Positions 1 through 6,864 of a stretch of DNA of 9,975 nucleotides are shown here, piece after piece. The notes under the pieces were generated by a model. The model ran no database searches and was not told where the DNA came from. It saw only the letters and a program-made list of their open reading frames with translations. The DNA lies in contig JAYEIH010000102.1 of the NCBI GenBank assembly GCA_034659995.1, positions 1 to 9,975 of the forward strand, in the 5' to 3' direction. Position numbers and translations under genes: made by a program. This stretch comes from JAYEIH01 sp034659995 (lineage in GTDB: Archaea; Methanobacteriota_B; Thermococci; Methanofastidiosales; B48-G16). Each line of letters begins with the position of its first letter. Within the stretch, counting starts at the first letter, position 1.

Positions 1-7
1 AAAACTA

Positions 8-17
8 CTATATAAAG
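8..17 (-). promoter_or_regulatory. TATA box of a gene lying left of the window
   Basis: Read on the minus strand this is CTTTATATAG, which contains the archaeal box A core TTTATATA. The same core lies upstream of the beta-helix gene in this window. A start site about 26 bases downstream would fall outside the left edge, so the promoter probably drives an unseen minus-strand gene. No plus-strand ORF follows that it could serve in the other direction. Confidence 0.4.
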
Positions 18-39
18 CTTTTGGTAATAAATGATGTAA

Positions 40-65
40 ATACTGCATAGTATTGATAATCAATA
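40..65. repeat. Two overlapping inverted repeats, possible regulator site
   Basis: Positions 51-65 read TATTGAT-A-ATCAATA, a perfect 7-base inverted repeat around one central base. Positions 40-53 read ATACT-GCAT-AGTAT, 5-base arms around a 4-base spacer, and share three bases with the first. They sit about 25-50 bases upstream of the minus-strand TATA box at 8-17, where an archaeal activator could bind. Dyads of this size can arise by chance in A/T-rich DNA, so the regulatory role is inference. Confidence 0.3.
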
Positions 66-85
66 GATTTTCAACAAAGATAATG

Positions 86-110
86 AAAAAAAATAGACTA
101 AAAACGAAAA
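86..110 (-). terminator. T-rich terminator after the 240-residue gene
   Basis: On the transcribed (minus) strand, tracts of four, five and eight Ts follow 15-40 bases after the stop codon of the 125-847 gene. There is no convincing hairpin. Oligo-T without a stem is the usual archaeal intrinsic terminator, so this probably ends the minus-strand block. Confidence 0.45.
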
Positions 111-124
111 GAGAATCGACAATT

Positions 125-847
125 TCAGAAACTCATGGAAACCTTTTTGGTGGCGACCTCTGAGGTAAGTGAGGCAAGGCTCATACCGATAACCTGCACA
201 TCCCTCATGGAAAATGCTATTTCCTCTTCATCCGTGGAAAAGGCTACGGGAGTCATCTTGGCCGTGGTCTCAAAGACAGACTCGAGATCCGGGAAAAGTC
301 CTACTATGCCAAGCATGTCGCCGCCCTCTGATTTTCTGATCTTCATCTTATCAATGAATGCCCGTGAGTCCGCAAAAACGAGCTCGGCCTGCTCCTTGAT
401 CTTCTCCTCCTCACCCTTCACCTCACAAAAAATGGTCAGGGGTATATACTCCCTCTCTTCATCAAACTTTCTCTCTATCACCTGCGGCACGACATTGAAG
501 GCCATATCCAGATCCTCCATCAGTTTGCGCATCAGATTGGAGACATCGCCGAGTGTTTCCAAAAACTCTCTCTTATCGAGGAGCAGATCTCCTGCCAGTA
601 TATCTATGGACGTAGGCGCGTAGATCATTGCCATCGTTACATAATGTTTAATATCCGTCCTCATTTCCATCTCAAGAACGCCTGAGTATGCATCTTTATG
701 CTTGGTCACATCCTCCATACTGCTCTCTATCACATCCACTCCTGCATTTTTTATATCTTCCCGGGCTCTCTCAAGAGCGGGCCGCACCATGTCTTTTTCA
801 TTGCTCTGCACTTCTATATACGCCAGAAGATCTATTATTTGAATCAC
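125..847 (-). CDS. Conserved-looking protein of unknown function (240 aa)
   Basis: I do not recognise the family. The protein is soluble, acidic and about 240 residues, with no signal peptide or membrane segment. It looks like alternating alpha and beta structure, with a strand at the start (IQIIDLLAYIEVQ), a hydrophobic stretch near residues 67-86 (HYVTMAMIYAPTSIDIL) and charged helices around 90-120 and 145-170. It follows gltX by 45 bases on the same strand, so co-transcription is plausible, but the gap also holds a TATA-like site of its own. The start is uncertain. The furthest in-frame start is GTG at 847, embedded in the string AGGTGATT, which is the same GGTGAT signal that precedes gltX. 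The signal is therefore either a start codon on a nearly leaderless mRNA or a ribosome site for an unusual downstream codon (ATA codons 4-5). The next ATG is codon 19. Confidence 0.75.
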   Translation of the reverse strand: MIQIIDLLAYIEVQSNEKDMVRPALERAREDIKNAGVDVIESSMEDVTKHKDAYSGVLEMEMRTDIKHYVTMAMIYAPTSIDILAGDLLLDKREFLETLGDVSNLMRKLMEDLDMAFNVVPQVIERKFDEEREYIPLTIFCEVKGEEEKIKEQAELVFADSRAFIDKMKIRKSEGGDMLGIVGLFPDLESVFETTAKMTPVAFSTDEEEIAFSMRDVQVIGMSLASLTSEVATKKVSMSF

Positions 848-874
848 CTATGGGATAAGATTTTATAGTACTCG

Positions 875-882
875 TTATAAAG
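875..882 (-). promoter_or_regulatory. Candidate TATA box for the 240-residue gene
   Basis: Minus-strand CTTTATAA lies in the 45-base gap after gltX. Its centre is about 30 bases from the GTG at 847, so transcription would begin within a few bases of that codon. A second TATA-like string (CTATAAAA) lies nearer, at 861-868, but is too close for a normal start site. The gene may have its own promoter besides read-through from gltX. Confidence 0.35.
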
Positions 883-892
883 CTTTGCGTCA

Positions 893-2554
893 TCATCTGT
901 GGGTAAAAACAAACCGGTATACCTTCCCTTTTTTATCGAGTCTGCAGAATCCGAATCTCTCGAACTGGATTATATCGCCTTCATCCAAAAACTCAACTGT
1001 TTTCTCGGCGATACCATGTATAGTTCTTAAACTCTCCGGGTTCAGCTCATCGTTCTCAAACAACGGCCCGGGAACGAGAATTTCCACATCTCTGTGCTCC
1101 TCAGGCACCCACTGGATCTTCCGTATATCCCTAACCTCTTCCTCGGAACCCTCGAGATACTCTCCAGCCAGCCGTTTCCCTCGTTTCGCAATAGTAATAT
1201 TATAGAGGTCCTTGAGCCGTACCTCATTTTCCTTTATGGGCGGCACAAAGAACCGGTTCCCAACCTTCAGTCTTCGCTTGCCGAGGTCCTCCGTGGGATG
1301 CATGGGGAGTTCCACCACCCTCTCGGGAGCATTTTTCACGATAAGTTCCGTTGGATCTTCAACGAAGAAGAACCGTTTTGCCACGGGATCGATGAGTTTT
1401 CTGTTGATAGCCTCGATAACGGTCCAGTCTATTACCGGCTCTGCCGTTGAAAGACCCAGCTCCTTTCCCAGCTCGTGGACTGTCTTTGGAATAATCCCTC
1501 GCCTGCAAAGTCCGCGGACTGTCGCCAGCCGCACATCATCCCAGCCCTCAACGGTGCCATCCGCAATAAGCGGCCGTATCTTTCTTTTGGATGTGGGTGT
1601 GCCCTTAACATTGAACCGTGAGTACTGCCTGATAAACGGCTGATCCAATCCCAGGCACTCCCTGATATAGTTCTGCACCTCCACCCTGAGCTGGAACTCA
1701 TTGTCCCTTAAAACATGGGTCACCTCTGCATCCTCTATGGCACAGGCGAAATCATATAGCGGCCAGAGTTTGTACTTTTTTCCAACGATGGGGTGAGAAT
1801 CCAGATTTATTCTGAAAAGAGTGGGATCTCTCATAGCGGTATTCTCAGATTGCATATCCCCCTTTAAACGTAGGATTCCCTCTGTTTCTCCCTTCTTTAA
1901 AAGATTAAAGAGCCTCAAATTTTCCTCCGCAGATCGTTCCCTACACCCACACTCTCTTTTCTCAAATCTATCTTTATGTATTTTCTCACCGCTGCACGTA
2001 CAGAGATACGCCTCTCCCTTCCGTATCATCTCCTCTGCACAATGATAGTACCTTTCCATACTCTCGCTCTCTCTTTTCTCGAGATCCCAGTCGATCCCAA
2101 GCCAGTGCAGATCTTCCTTGATCTTCTCATAGAACTCCTTCTTTTCCTTGGAGGGATTTGTATCCTCAAAACGAAGAATGAGTTTGCCGTTATATTTTCT
2201 GGCATAGTACCAGTTGAAAAAGAAAGACAATCCATGACCGAGATGAAGATACCCATTGGGCTCAGGAGGCAATCGGGTTATAACACGACCGGAATGGGAC
2301 AGATCGGGAAGTTCCCTCTTCTTTTTTTTCTTTGTTTTTTCAAAGTACGTCGGGTATATTTCCTTCAAAAGCTCCGTTTGTTCCTCTCCGGAGAGAGAAT
2401 TTATCTCTTCAACGATCTCCTCTATTTTTTTTATTGTGCCCGCGATATCCTCCTTCAGTTTCTCATCTTCGGCAAGAACTTTGCCGAGAACGGCCTTTGG
2501 ATTGGCTTTGCCATCATAGTCCAGCGCATTGATAAGAACATGTTTCTTTATCAT
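893..2554 (-). CDS. gltX: Glutamyl-tRNA synthetase, archaeal type
   Basis: Charges tRNA with glutamate in the cytoplasm; in archaea lacking glutaminyl-tRNA synthetase the same enzyme usually also misacylates tRNA(Gln) for later amidation. Numbering from the ATG at 2554 gives 553 residues, normal for the archaeal family. Residues 1-90 are the archaeal N-terminal helical extension (KANPKAVLGKVL...NSLSGEEQ). The class I HIGH motif is HLGH at 104-107 within PPEPNGYLHLGH, followed by LRFEDTNP. Paired cysteines at 185/187 and 202/204 form a likely zinc site. The KMSKS equivalent is TSKRK near 321-325, followed by GTVEGWDDVRL. The C-terminal 180 residues are the beta-barrel anticodon-binding domain. 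The frame continues upstream to an ATG at 2578, but ATG 2554 is preferred: GGTGATT lies four bases before it, and it overlaps the kinase stop codon as ATGA, giving tight translational coupling. The EPNGYLHxGH string resembles GlnRS, but the domain layout and N-terminus are those of archaeal GluRS. Confidence 0.96.
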   Translation of the reverse strand: MIKKHVLINALDYDGKANPKAVLGKVLAEDEKLKEDIAGTIKKIEEIVEEINSLSGEEQTELLKEIYPTYFEKTKKKKKRELPDLSHSGRVITRLPPEPNGYLHLGHGLSFFFNWYYARKYNGKLILRFEDTNPSKEKKEFYEKIKEDLHWLGIDWDLEKRESESMERYYHCAEEMIRKGEAYLCTCSGEKIHKDRFEKRECGCRERSAEENLRLFNLLKKGETEGILRLKGDMQSENTAMRDPTLFRINLDSHPIVGKKYKLWPLYDFACAIEDAEVTHVLRDNEFQLRVEVQNYIRECLGLDQPFIRQYSRFNVKGTPTSKRKIRPLIADGTVEGWDDVRLATVRGLCRRGIIPKTVHELGKELGLSTAEPVIDWTVIEAINRKLIDPVAKRFFFVEDPTELIVKNAPERVVELPMHPTEDLGKRRLKVGNRFFVPPIKENEVRLKDLYNITIAKRGKRLAGEYLEGSEEEVRDIRKIQWVPEEHRDVEILVPGPLFENDELNPESLRTIHGIAEKTVEFLDEGDIIQFERFGFCRLDKKGKVYRFVFTHR

Positions 2555-3306
2555 GGAATCACCGTTGTTCCTATACACTCATTATGTAGAGACGCAGTTA
2601 TTCTTCCTTCCTCTGTAATATTGATTATATCCACCTCTATACCCTGATCCACAATTCGTCTTATTTCGCGGAGTTTGCCCTTCATTCCACCGGTAACATC
2701 ATTGGTGTCCGCGATCTCCGCGGAGAATTCTCTGAGAGAAAGTTCCTTTATAAGCTCTGCCTCGGGAAATTCTTTTGGGTTTTTACTGTATATCCCATCC
2801 ACATCCGTTCCAAAGATCACCTTTTCCGGGGAAAAAACCCTGGAAAGCTCATAAATAATCCTATCTCCGGAAAGGATACAGAACCCAATTTTCTTATCGA
2901 AAACCGTGTCCCCGTAAAGGACAGGTATCATTCCGAGATCGACTGCCTTTTTTATTGGATCTGAGAAAAATGTAGAAATTTCCTTATTTTTTGTTATGAT
3001 GCATGCGGAACTCTGTATCGGCACAGCATTCACTTTTTTATTGAGAATATCAATGAAAATATTATTTAAAATCTCCATTTTCTCCTTTGTTTTGGAAAAC
3101 CCTTTTATCTGATCGGGGGATCGGTACCCATTGGCAAGATTGTACTCTCTGGCAGGAAAATGGCCAAAAGACCCACCTCCGTGAACCAGAATAACAGAAC
3201 CGACCTCCTGAAGCTGATCTGCTATACGTTCCATGACATCTCTTCGAGGAGTATCTTCGCTGGATTTGTCCGTAATCGCAGAGCCTCCGGCCTTAATAAT
3301 GATCAT
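2551..3306 (-). CDS. ipk: Isopentenyl phosphate kinase
   Basis: Phosphorylates isopentenyl phosphate to isopentenyl diphosphate with ATP, the last step of the alternative mevalonate pathway that feeds archaeal ether-lipid synthesis. The 251-residue length fits the family. It is an amino-acid-kinase fold: KAGGSAITDKS (residues 5-15) binds phosphate, VHGGGSFGH (41-49) carries the glycine loop and the His49 that is characteristic of the family and catalytic in studied enzymes, GTDVDGIY (166-173) is the nucleotide-site motif, and DVTGGMKGK (203-211) is the Lys-containing loop. His49 separates it from glutamate 5-kinase and acetylglutamate kinase, which share the fold. The stop overlaps the gltX start as ATGA. 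Isoprenoid genes next to gltX are a known arrangement in euryarchaea, which supports the call. The UPF0182 gene ends 38 bases upstream, with a TATA-like sequence in the gap, so the gene may be transcribed both alone and by read-through. Confidence 0.93.
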   Translation of the reverse strand: MIIIKAGGSAITDKSSEDTPRRDVMERIADQLQEVGSVILVHGGGSFGHFPAREYNLANGYRSPDQIKGFSKTKEKMEILNNIFIDILNKKVNAVPIQSSACIITKNKEISTFFSDPIKKAVDLGMIPVLYGDTVFDKKIGFCILSGDRIIYELSRVFSPEKVIFGTDVDGIYSKNPKEFPEAELIKELSLREFSAEIADTNDVTGGMKGKLREIRRIVDQGIEVDIINITEEGRITASLHNECIGTTVIP

Positions 3307-3327
3307 AACACCATAGGGCGCCCCGGG

Positions 3328-3336
3328 TATAAAAAG
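3328..3336 (-). promoter_or_regulatory. TATA box before ipk
   Basis: Minus-strand CTTTTTATA sits in the 38-base gap between the UPF0182 stop and the ipk ATG. Its centre is about 26 bases from the ATG, which predicts a leaderless transcript. A GGTG two bases before the ATG is too close to be a normal ribosome site, which fits leaderless initiation. Confidence 0.4.
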
Positions 3337-3344
3337 TTATATGC

Positions 3345-6098
3345 CTACTCCTCTTCCTCCAGAATCTCTGAGAGCTGATCCAGCAATTCTCCGACCTTAT
3401 CGGTTTCCTTTCCGTAATTGGTCCAGTCGCCCTCCTTGAGATATTCCTGGGCTTTACCGTAATGTTTCAAGGCCTCTTTTGCAAGTTCTTTTGCAGTCTG
3501 GGCCTTTTCTTCCTCTTCTGGAAGCGAAACTCCCGCTACCAACAGTTCCAGAGAGTTTTTAAGGTCCTCCCCCATAACAACTCGTTCACCGTAGGAGGTT
3601 ACCACCCTCCTCAGCTCCGGTATCTCTGACTGCTCGGCACTGATGAATATAGGTTCAGTATAGAGGATCGAGTTTCCTACGGGGACGACAAGTAGGTTTC
3701 CTCTTATGACATTCGAACCTGACTGCCCCCAGAGTGTCAGCTGCTCTGAGATGTCGGGATCCTGATCGACCCTCGCCTCTATCTGTTTTGGCCCATATAT
3801 AAGCTTACCTTTGGAGAACTCATAATGACATAATTCTCCGTAATTAGGATCATCGCACCGCGCAGCAACCCAAGCTATCATGTTATCCCTTCCTCGAGGT
3901 GTTAAGGGCTGTATCAGTACATACTCCAGTCCCTCTTCGTTTGGAAGCTTTGTGATAAGGTAGTACGGCTCCATCTTCATCTCGGACCCTCTATAGAGTT
4001 CATTGGGGATCTCCCATGCATCCTCCTTATTATAGAATGTTTCGGGATTGGTCATATGGTATGTTCTGTAAAGCTCCATCTGTATTTTGAAAAAATCCTT
4101 TGGATACCGTATATGTTCCTTCAGTCCCTCGGGCATCGTCTCATACGGCTTAAAAAGATCGGGAAAGATTTTGGAGTAGGCCTTCACAATAGGTTCTTCG
4201 CTCATCATATAAAAGTCTACGGACCCGTTATACGCATCCACAACTACCTTCACGGAGTTTCTTATGTAATTTATTCCTCGACCGGCTATGGAACTCCCAT
4301 AGGTCTCAGAGTAAGGAAAAGTCCTCGCTGTGGTATAGGCATCTATTATCCAGAATATCTTCCCATTATATACCACAGGATAAGGATCGTTATCATACGA
4401 AAGGAAGGGCGCTATTTTTTTTGCTCTCTCTTTTACGTTTCTGTTATACATTAATCGGCTGTCGCCGGTTATATAATCGCTCAAAAAGAACTTGGCCTCT
4501 CCAAATTTCACGAAGTACATCATTTTTTTGACAAACGAGTCCATTTTTATTCCGCCGTTTCCTCCATAATTCGTAAAATCATTACCTGCTCCCTTTGGAT
4601 AATCAAACTCCTCTTTTCCCGAGTTCACTATCTTGTACTCTCCGGTTAGCTCACCATAATAGACTCGTGGGTTGGTCAGTTCAAACTCTCCTTCCGGTGG
4701 AATATCCTTCAAAACAAGATTGGGTTGCCCATTCGCTGTTTTCTCACTGACGGGGTTCATCACCAGCCCAAATCCATGGCTGTACACAAGACGTTCATTA
4801 ACCCATGTCCGTGCCTCAGATGCGAGACCCTCGATATTCAACTCCCGTGCCGAGATCATATACTGCCTATAATCTCCGTTCACATGGTACCTGTCCGTAT
4901 CCACATCGTTGAATGAATAGTACGTCCTGATCTGCTGCAGCTGCTTATAGGTCTGTTTCAGAACCCTCCGATCCCAGATCCGTATATTCTCAATTACTTC
5001 CTTATTATTCTCCAGATCCGTACTGCTCAGGCTCTTGGTGACCTCAAACGGACTCTCCTTTACATCGGACAATCCAAAGCCTTTCCTTGTATACTCTATG
5101 TTGTGCTCCAGGTACTCCTTCTCCATCTGGAGCTCGTTGGGCTCAACTTTTAAACTCTGGTAGATGCCGGGAACGAACGATCCTGCTAAAAAGAGAATCA
5201 GTATGAGCGCCATCCCTGCCACCGGAACCCTTACATCCTTAAGCTTGACATTGGCAATCATGGCTACAGCCGTGAGAACTGCGAGTACCGTCAGTATTAG
5301 AAGTATCGGGAGTTTTACATGAACATCCGTGTACCCTGCCCCCGTCACAACACCCTGTGTCGAGAAAAGCAGTTCATACCTGTCTAAAAAGAATCCAAAT
5401 GCTATTAATCCAAGGAAAAATGAAAGTAGTGCCGAGATATGTATCATTACCCCCTTTGGAATCTTTCCGAGAAGATCTCTTCCAAAACCAAACTCTCTAC
5501 GGCTAAAGTCCCACTCACCTTTTGAGTCCATCGGCTCATCTTCCGAGTCCATCCTCCGCTCAGGCCTAAACACGACCCCTACTCTAAAGAAATAGAGTAT
5601 ACCGATCATAAGTATGGAAATGAATGTGAGTCCCAGAAGTAATCCCCTAACCATATTCCAGAAGGGAAGCTCAAATATATAAAAACTGACATCCTTGGAC
5701 ATAATAGGATCCTCTACCCCAAATGAATTCTTATTGAGGTAAAGAAGAATGGTGCGCCAGTTACCGCTGAAGGAAAGTGCAAACAAAAAAGAAACAAATG
5801 CAGTTCCCACCAAGAATATCGACCTGCTTATGCTTTCGTAGGAAATCTCCCTGGAGGAGAGTATGCTTTTTGAAACTTTTTCTGCAAAACTTATGTTCAG
5901 ATAGAAAAAGGCAAAGCTAATAAGAAATAATCCCAGAATAACCAAAATCTTCCATTTCAGTATCGTCAAAAAGATCGAAGAGTAGCCCGCAGCACTGAAC
6001 CAAAGATAATCCGTATAGTATCCTACCATCGAACCAACAGCTACAAAGAGGGCCACAACAACGAGTACAAGAACGTGAGTAGGTTTCAATCCTTTCAT
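3345..6098 (-). CDS. UPF0182 family large membrane protein
   Basis: A full-length member of UPF0182, a family of roughly 900-1000 residue integral membrane proteins with no firmly known function. About seven hydrophobic segments lie in the first 320 residues (near 10-28, 42-66, 92-112, 150-172, 218-238, 266-286 and 296-314). The rest, about 600 residues, is a large soluble domain probably outside the membrane. Family hallmarks are YTDYLWFSAAGY after helix 1, NSFGVEDPI...KDVSFYIFELPFW before helix 4, VEPNELQMEKEYLEHNI after helix 7, DNDPYPVV...WIIDAYTTA in the middle, and the charged C-terminal helix with GDWTNYGKE. The start is either ATG 6098 (917 aa, weak GGCGAT before it) or GTG 6110 (921 aa). 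A TATA box at 6132-6139 puts transcription start near 6109, so a leaderless GTG is possible. It is the first gene of the block that continues with ipk and gltX. No motif suggests a link to isoprenoid chemistry. Confidence 0.92.
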   Translation of the reverse strand: MKGLKPTHVLVLVVVALFVAVGSMVGYYTDYLWFSAAGYSSIFLTILKWKILVILGLFLISFAFFYLNISFAEKVSKSILSSREISYESISRSIFLVGTAFVSFLFALSFSGNWRTILLYLNKNSFGVEDPIMSKDVSFYIFELPFWNMVRGLLLGLTFISILMIGILYFFRVGVVFRPERRMDSEDEPMDSKGEWDFSRREFGFGRDLLGKIPKGVMIHISALLSFFLGLIAFGFFLDRYELLFSTQGVVTGAGYTDVHVKLPILLILTVLAVLTAVAMIANVKLKDVRVPVAGMALILILFLAGSFVPGIYQSLKVEPNELQMEKEYLEHNIEYTRKGFGLSDVKESPFEVTKSLSSTDLENNKEVIENIRIWDRRVLKQTYKQLQQIRTYYSFNDVDTDRYHVNGDYRQYMISARELNIEGLASEARTWVNERLVYSHGFGLVMNPVSEKTANGQPNLVLKDIPPEGEFELTNPRVYYGELTGEYKIVNSGKEEFDYPKGAGNDFTNYGGNGGIKMDSFVKKMMYFVKFGEAKFFLSDYITGDSRLMYNRNVKERAKKIAPFLSYDNDPYPVVYNGKIFWIIDAYTTARTFPYSETYGSSIAGRGINYIRNSVKVVVDAYNGSVDFYMMSEEPIVKAYSKIFPDLFKPYETMPEGLKEHIRYPKDFFKIQMELYRTYHMTNPETFYNKEDAWEIPNELYRGSEMKMEPYYLITKLPNEEGLEYVLIQPLTPRGRDNMIAWVAARCDDPNYGELCHYEFSKGKLIYGPKQIEARVDQDPDISEQLTLWGQSGSNVIRGNLLVVPVGNSILYTEPIFISAEQSEIPELRRVVTSYGERVVMGEDLKNSLELLVAGVSLPEEEEKAQTAKELAKEALKHYGKAQEYLKEGDWTNYGKETDKVGELLDQLSEILEEEE

Positions 6099-6131
6099 AT
6101 ATATCGCCACTTTACATAAGAACAGTTGCCT

Positions 6132-6139
6132 TATTTAAA
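6132..6139 (-). promoter_or_regulatory. TATA box of the UPF0182 gene and housekeeping block
   Basis: Minus-strand TTTAAATA is preceded by a purine-rich CGAAAG that resembles the BRE element seen before the beta-helix gene. The box is centred about 26 bases from the GTG at 6110 and about 37 from the ATG at 6098. This is likely the main promoter of the minus-strand block ending at 125. Confidence 0.5.
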
Positions 6140-6205
6140 ACTTTCGTATGCGAAGACCGTTCACGACTTTCCATGTCATAGAGTATAGATACCAAAGATG
6201 TACTC

Positions 6206-6229
6206 CTTAAAAGAGAAAAAATAAAGAAA
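6206..6229 (-). terminator. T-rich terminator after the small helical gene
   Basis: Immediately after the TAA at 6230 the minus strand reads TTTCTTTATTTTTTCTCTT. Almost the same T/C string follows the beta-helix gene at 6946-6971, so the similarity between the two loci extends past the stop codon. Confidence 0.45.
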
Positions 6230-6388
6230 TTAAAGCAGCGCCAAGACCTGTTCCAAGATCTCAATCGCTTTCAGGAGTTCATTGTTCGCGTAGATACTGT
6301 TGCCCGTCGTGTTCGCGTTGTTGATATGTGTCTGTGCTTCATCCAGCAATGTTTGAATGTCTTTTAGTACATCTTTTATCTTGGCCAT
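6230..6388 (-). CDS. 52-aa free-standing copy of the beta-helix protein's C-terminal domain
   Basis: Function unknown. The frame runs ATG-TAA without interruption and encodes 52 residues beginning MAKIKDVLKDIQTLLDE, predicted as two amphipathic helices joined by a NANTTGN turn, with the second helix starting at IYANNELLKA. Residues 6-52 align without gaps to residues 386-432 of the exported beta-helix protein at 6972-8515, with 30 of 47 identical by hand count. Several differences are conservative and third codon positions vary, so both copies appear to be under selection for protein sequence. Unlike that copy it has no cysteines, signal peptide or partner domain, so it should stay in the cytoplasm. 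GGTG lies six bases before the ATG; in-frame GTG 6397 and TTG 6400 are alternative starts. It is divergent from the RelE-family toxin gene, with only 48 bases between starts. It could be an adaptor, an oligomerising peptide or a domain-sized remnant; the intact frame, start signals and terminator favour a real gene. Confidence 0.7.
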   Translation of the reverse strand: MAKIKDVLKDIQTLLDEAQTHINNANTTGNSIYANNELLKAIEILEQVLALL

Positions 6389-6406
6389 TGTAAACACCAA
6401 GAAAAG

Positions 6407-6414
6407 ATATTTAT
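6407..6414. promoter_or_regulatory. TATA box in the 48-base divergent promoter region
   Basis: The plus strand reads ATATTTAT, lying 30 to 23 bases before the toxin ATG at 6437. No Shine-Dalgarno site precedes that ATG, so a leaderless toxin mRNA is predicted. The reverse complement ATAAATAT could also serve the small gene starting at 6388, although the spacing is slightly short; a second TATA-like string (TTAGTATAG, 6419-6427 on minus) would give a short leader carrying the GGTG site. The two genes must share most of this promoter DNA. Confidence 0.5.
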
Positions 6415-6436
6415 TGAACTATACTAATTTTCTACA

Positions 6437-6691
6437 ATGTATGAGGTAAGGATCACAGAGCCTGTTGAAAAAGAAATAAAAAAGTTAGATAAAATAAAGG
6501 TCATGAAATTGTTTAAACAATTTGAAAAATTAGAAAAACGCCCGGATATGTATGGAAAACCTCTACGAGGAAGTCTGAGTGGCCTATGGCAGCTGAGATC
6601 GGGCAAATACAGAATATGGTACACAATTGAAAGTAAGAGTGTCTATATAAGAGCTGTCAAACACAAAGATGATGCAAAGAAATATTATTAA
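6437..6691 (+). CDS. RelE/ParE-superfamily toxin
   Basis: 84 residues, the usual size of a RelE-type toxin; members of the RelE branch cut mRNA on the ribosome. The N-terminus (MYEVRITEPVEKEIKKLD) forms the first strand and helix. The core GKPLRGSLSGLWQLRSG (residues 40-56) and KYRIWYTIESKSVYIRAVKH (57-76) are the classic beta-sheet signature. Basic candidates for RNA contact are Arg44, Arg54, Arg59, Arg72, Lys75 and His76, with Tyr83-Tyr84 at the end. Nothing looks truncated, so it may be active. The ATG at 6437 lacks a ribosome site and lies at leaderless distance from a TATA box. The partner antitoxin is not upstream in an operon, as is normal, but downstream on the opposite strand, with stop codons overlapping by four bases. 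ParE-like gyrase poisons share the fold; the LWQLRSGKYRIWY core favours RelE. Confidence 0.88.
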   Translation: MYEVRITEPVEKEIKKLDKIKVMKLFKQFEKLEKRPDMYGKPLRGSLSGLWQLRSGKYRIWYTIESKSVYIRAVKHKDDAKKYY

Positions 6692-6864
6692 ATGCCTATC
6701 TCTTTTTTAAGGTCTTCAAGAGTTTTAGAAGATGATTCCCAGGATTTTTTAAGCTGTTCCATAACTTCCGCATCCTCCAGAGTCTCAACTGTTGCTTTTA
6801 GGGACTCATATTCTTCCTTGGATATCGTTACGAACTTTTTATTATCAACAATTTTTAAGGACAT
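6688..6864 (-). CDS. RelB-like antitoxin, convergent to the toxin
   Basis: 58 residues from ATG 6864 (61 from GTG 6873). The N-terminal stretch KFVTISKEEYESLKATVETLEDAEV resembles small archaeal RelB/Phd-type antitoxins, which bind and neutralise the adjacent RelE toxin. The remainder (MEQLKKSW...LEDLKKEIGI) is a charged helix that would wrap the toxin. There is no clear separate DNA-binding domain, so self-repression is not evident. GAGTGAG stands five bases before ATG 6864 and favours that start, although a TATA box at 6896-6902 would put transcription start at about the GTG. The plus-strand ORF over the same bases (6692-6883) has no recognisable signature. Because the gene faces the toxin tail to tail, the two cannot share one mRNA; their 3' ends would be complementary. 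Antitoxin identity rests on sequence resemblance and adjacency. Confidence 0.72.
   Translation of the reverse strand: MSLKIVDNKKFVTISKEEYESLKATVETLEDAEVMEQLKKSWESSSKTLEDLKKEIGI

Noticed and set aside
2555..2578. Upstream ATG giving gltX eight extra residues
   Set aside because: The ATG at 2554 has a GGTGATT ribosome site at proper distance and an ATGA overlap with ipk; the extra MYRNNGDS has no support.
1976..2647. 223-codon plus-strand ORF across the gltX-ipk junction
   Set aside because: It lies antisense to two certain genes, shows no family signature, and spans their coupled overlap.
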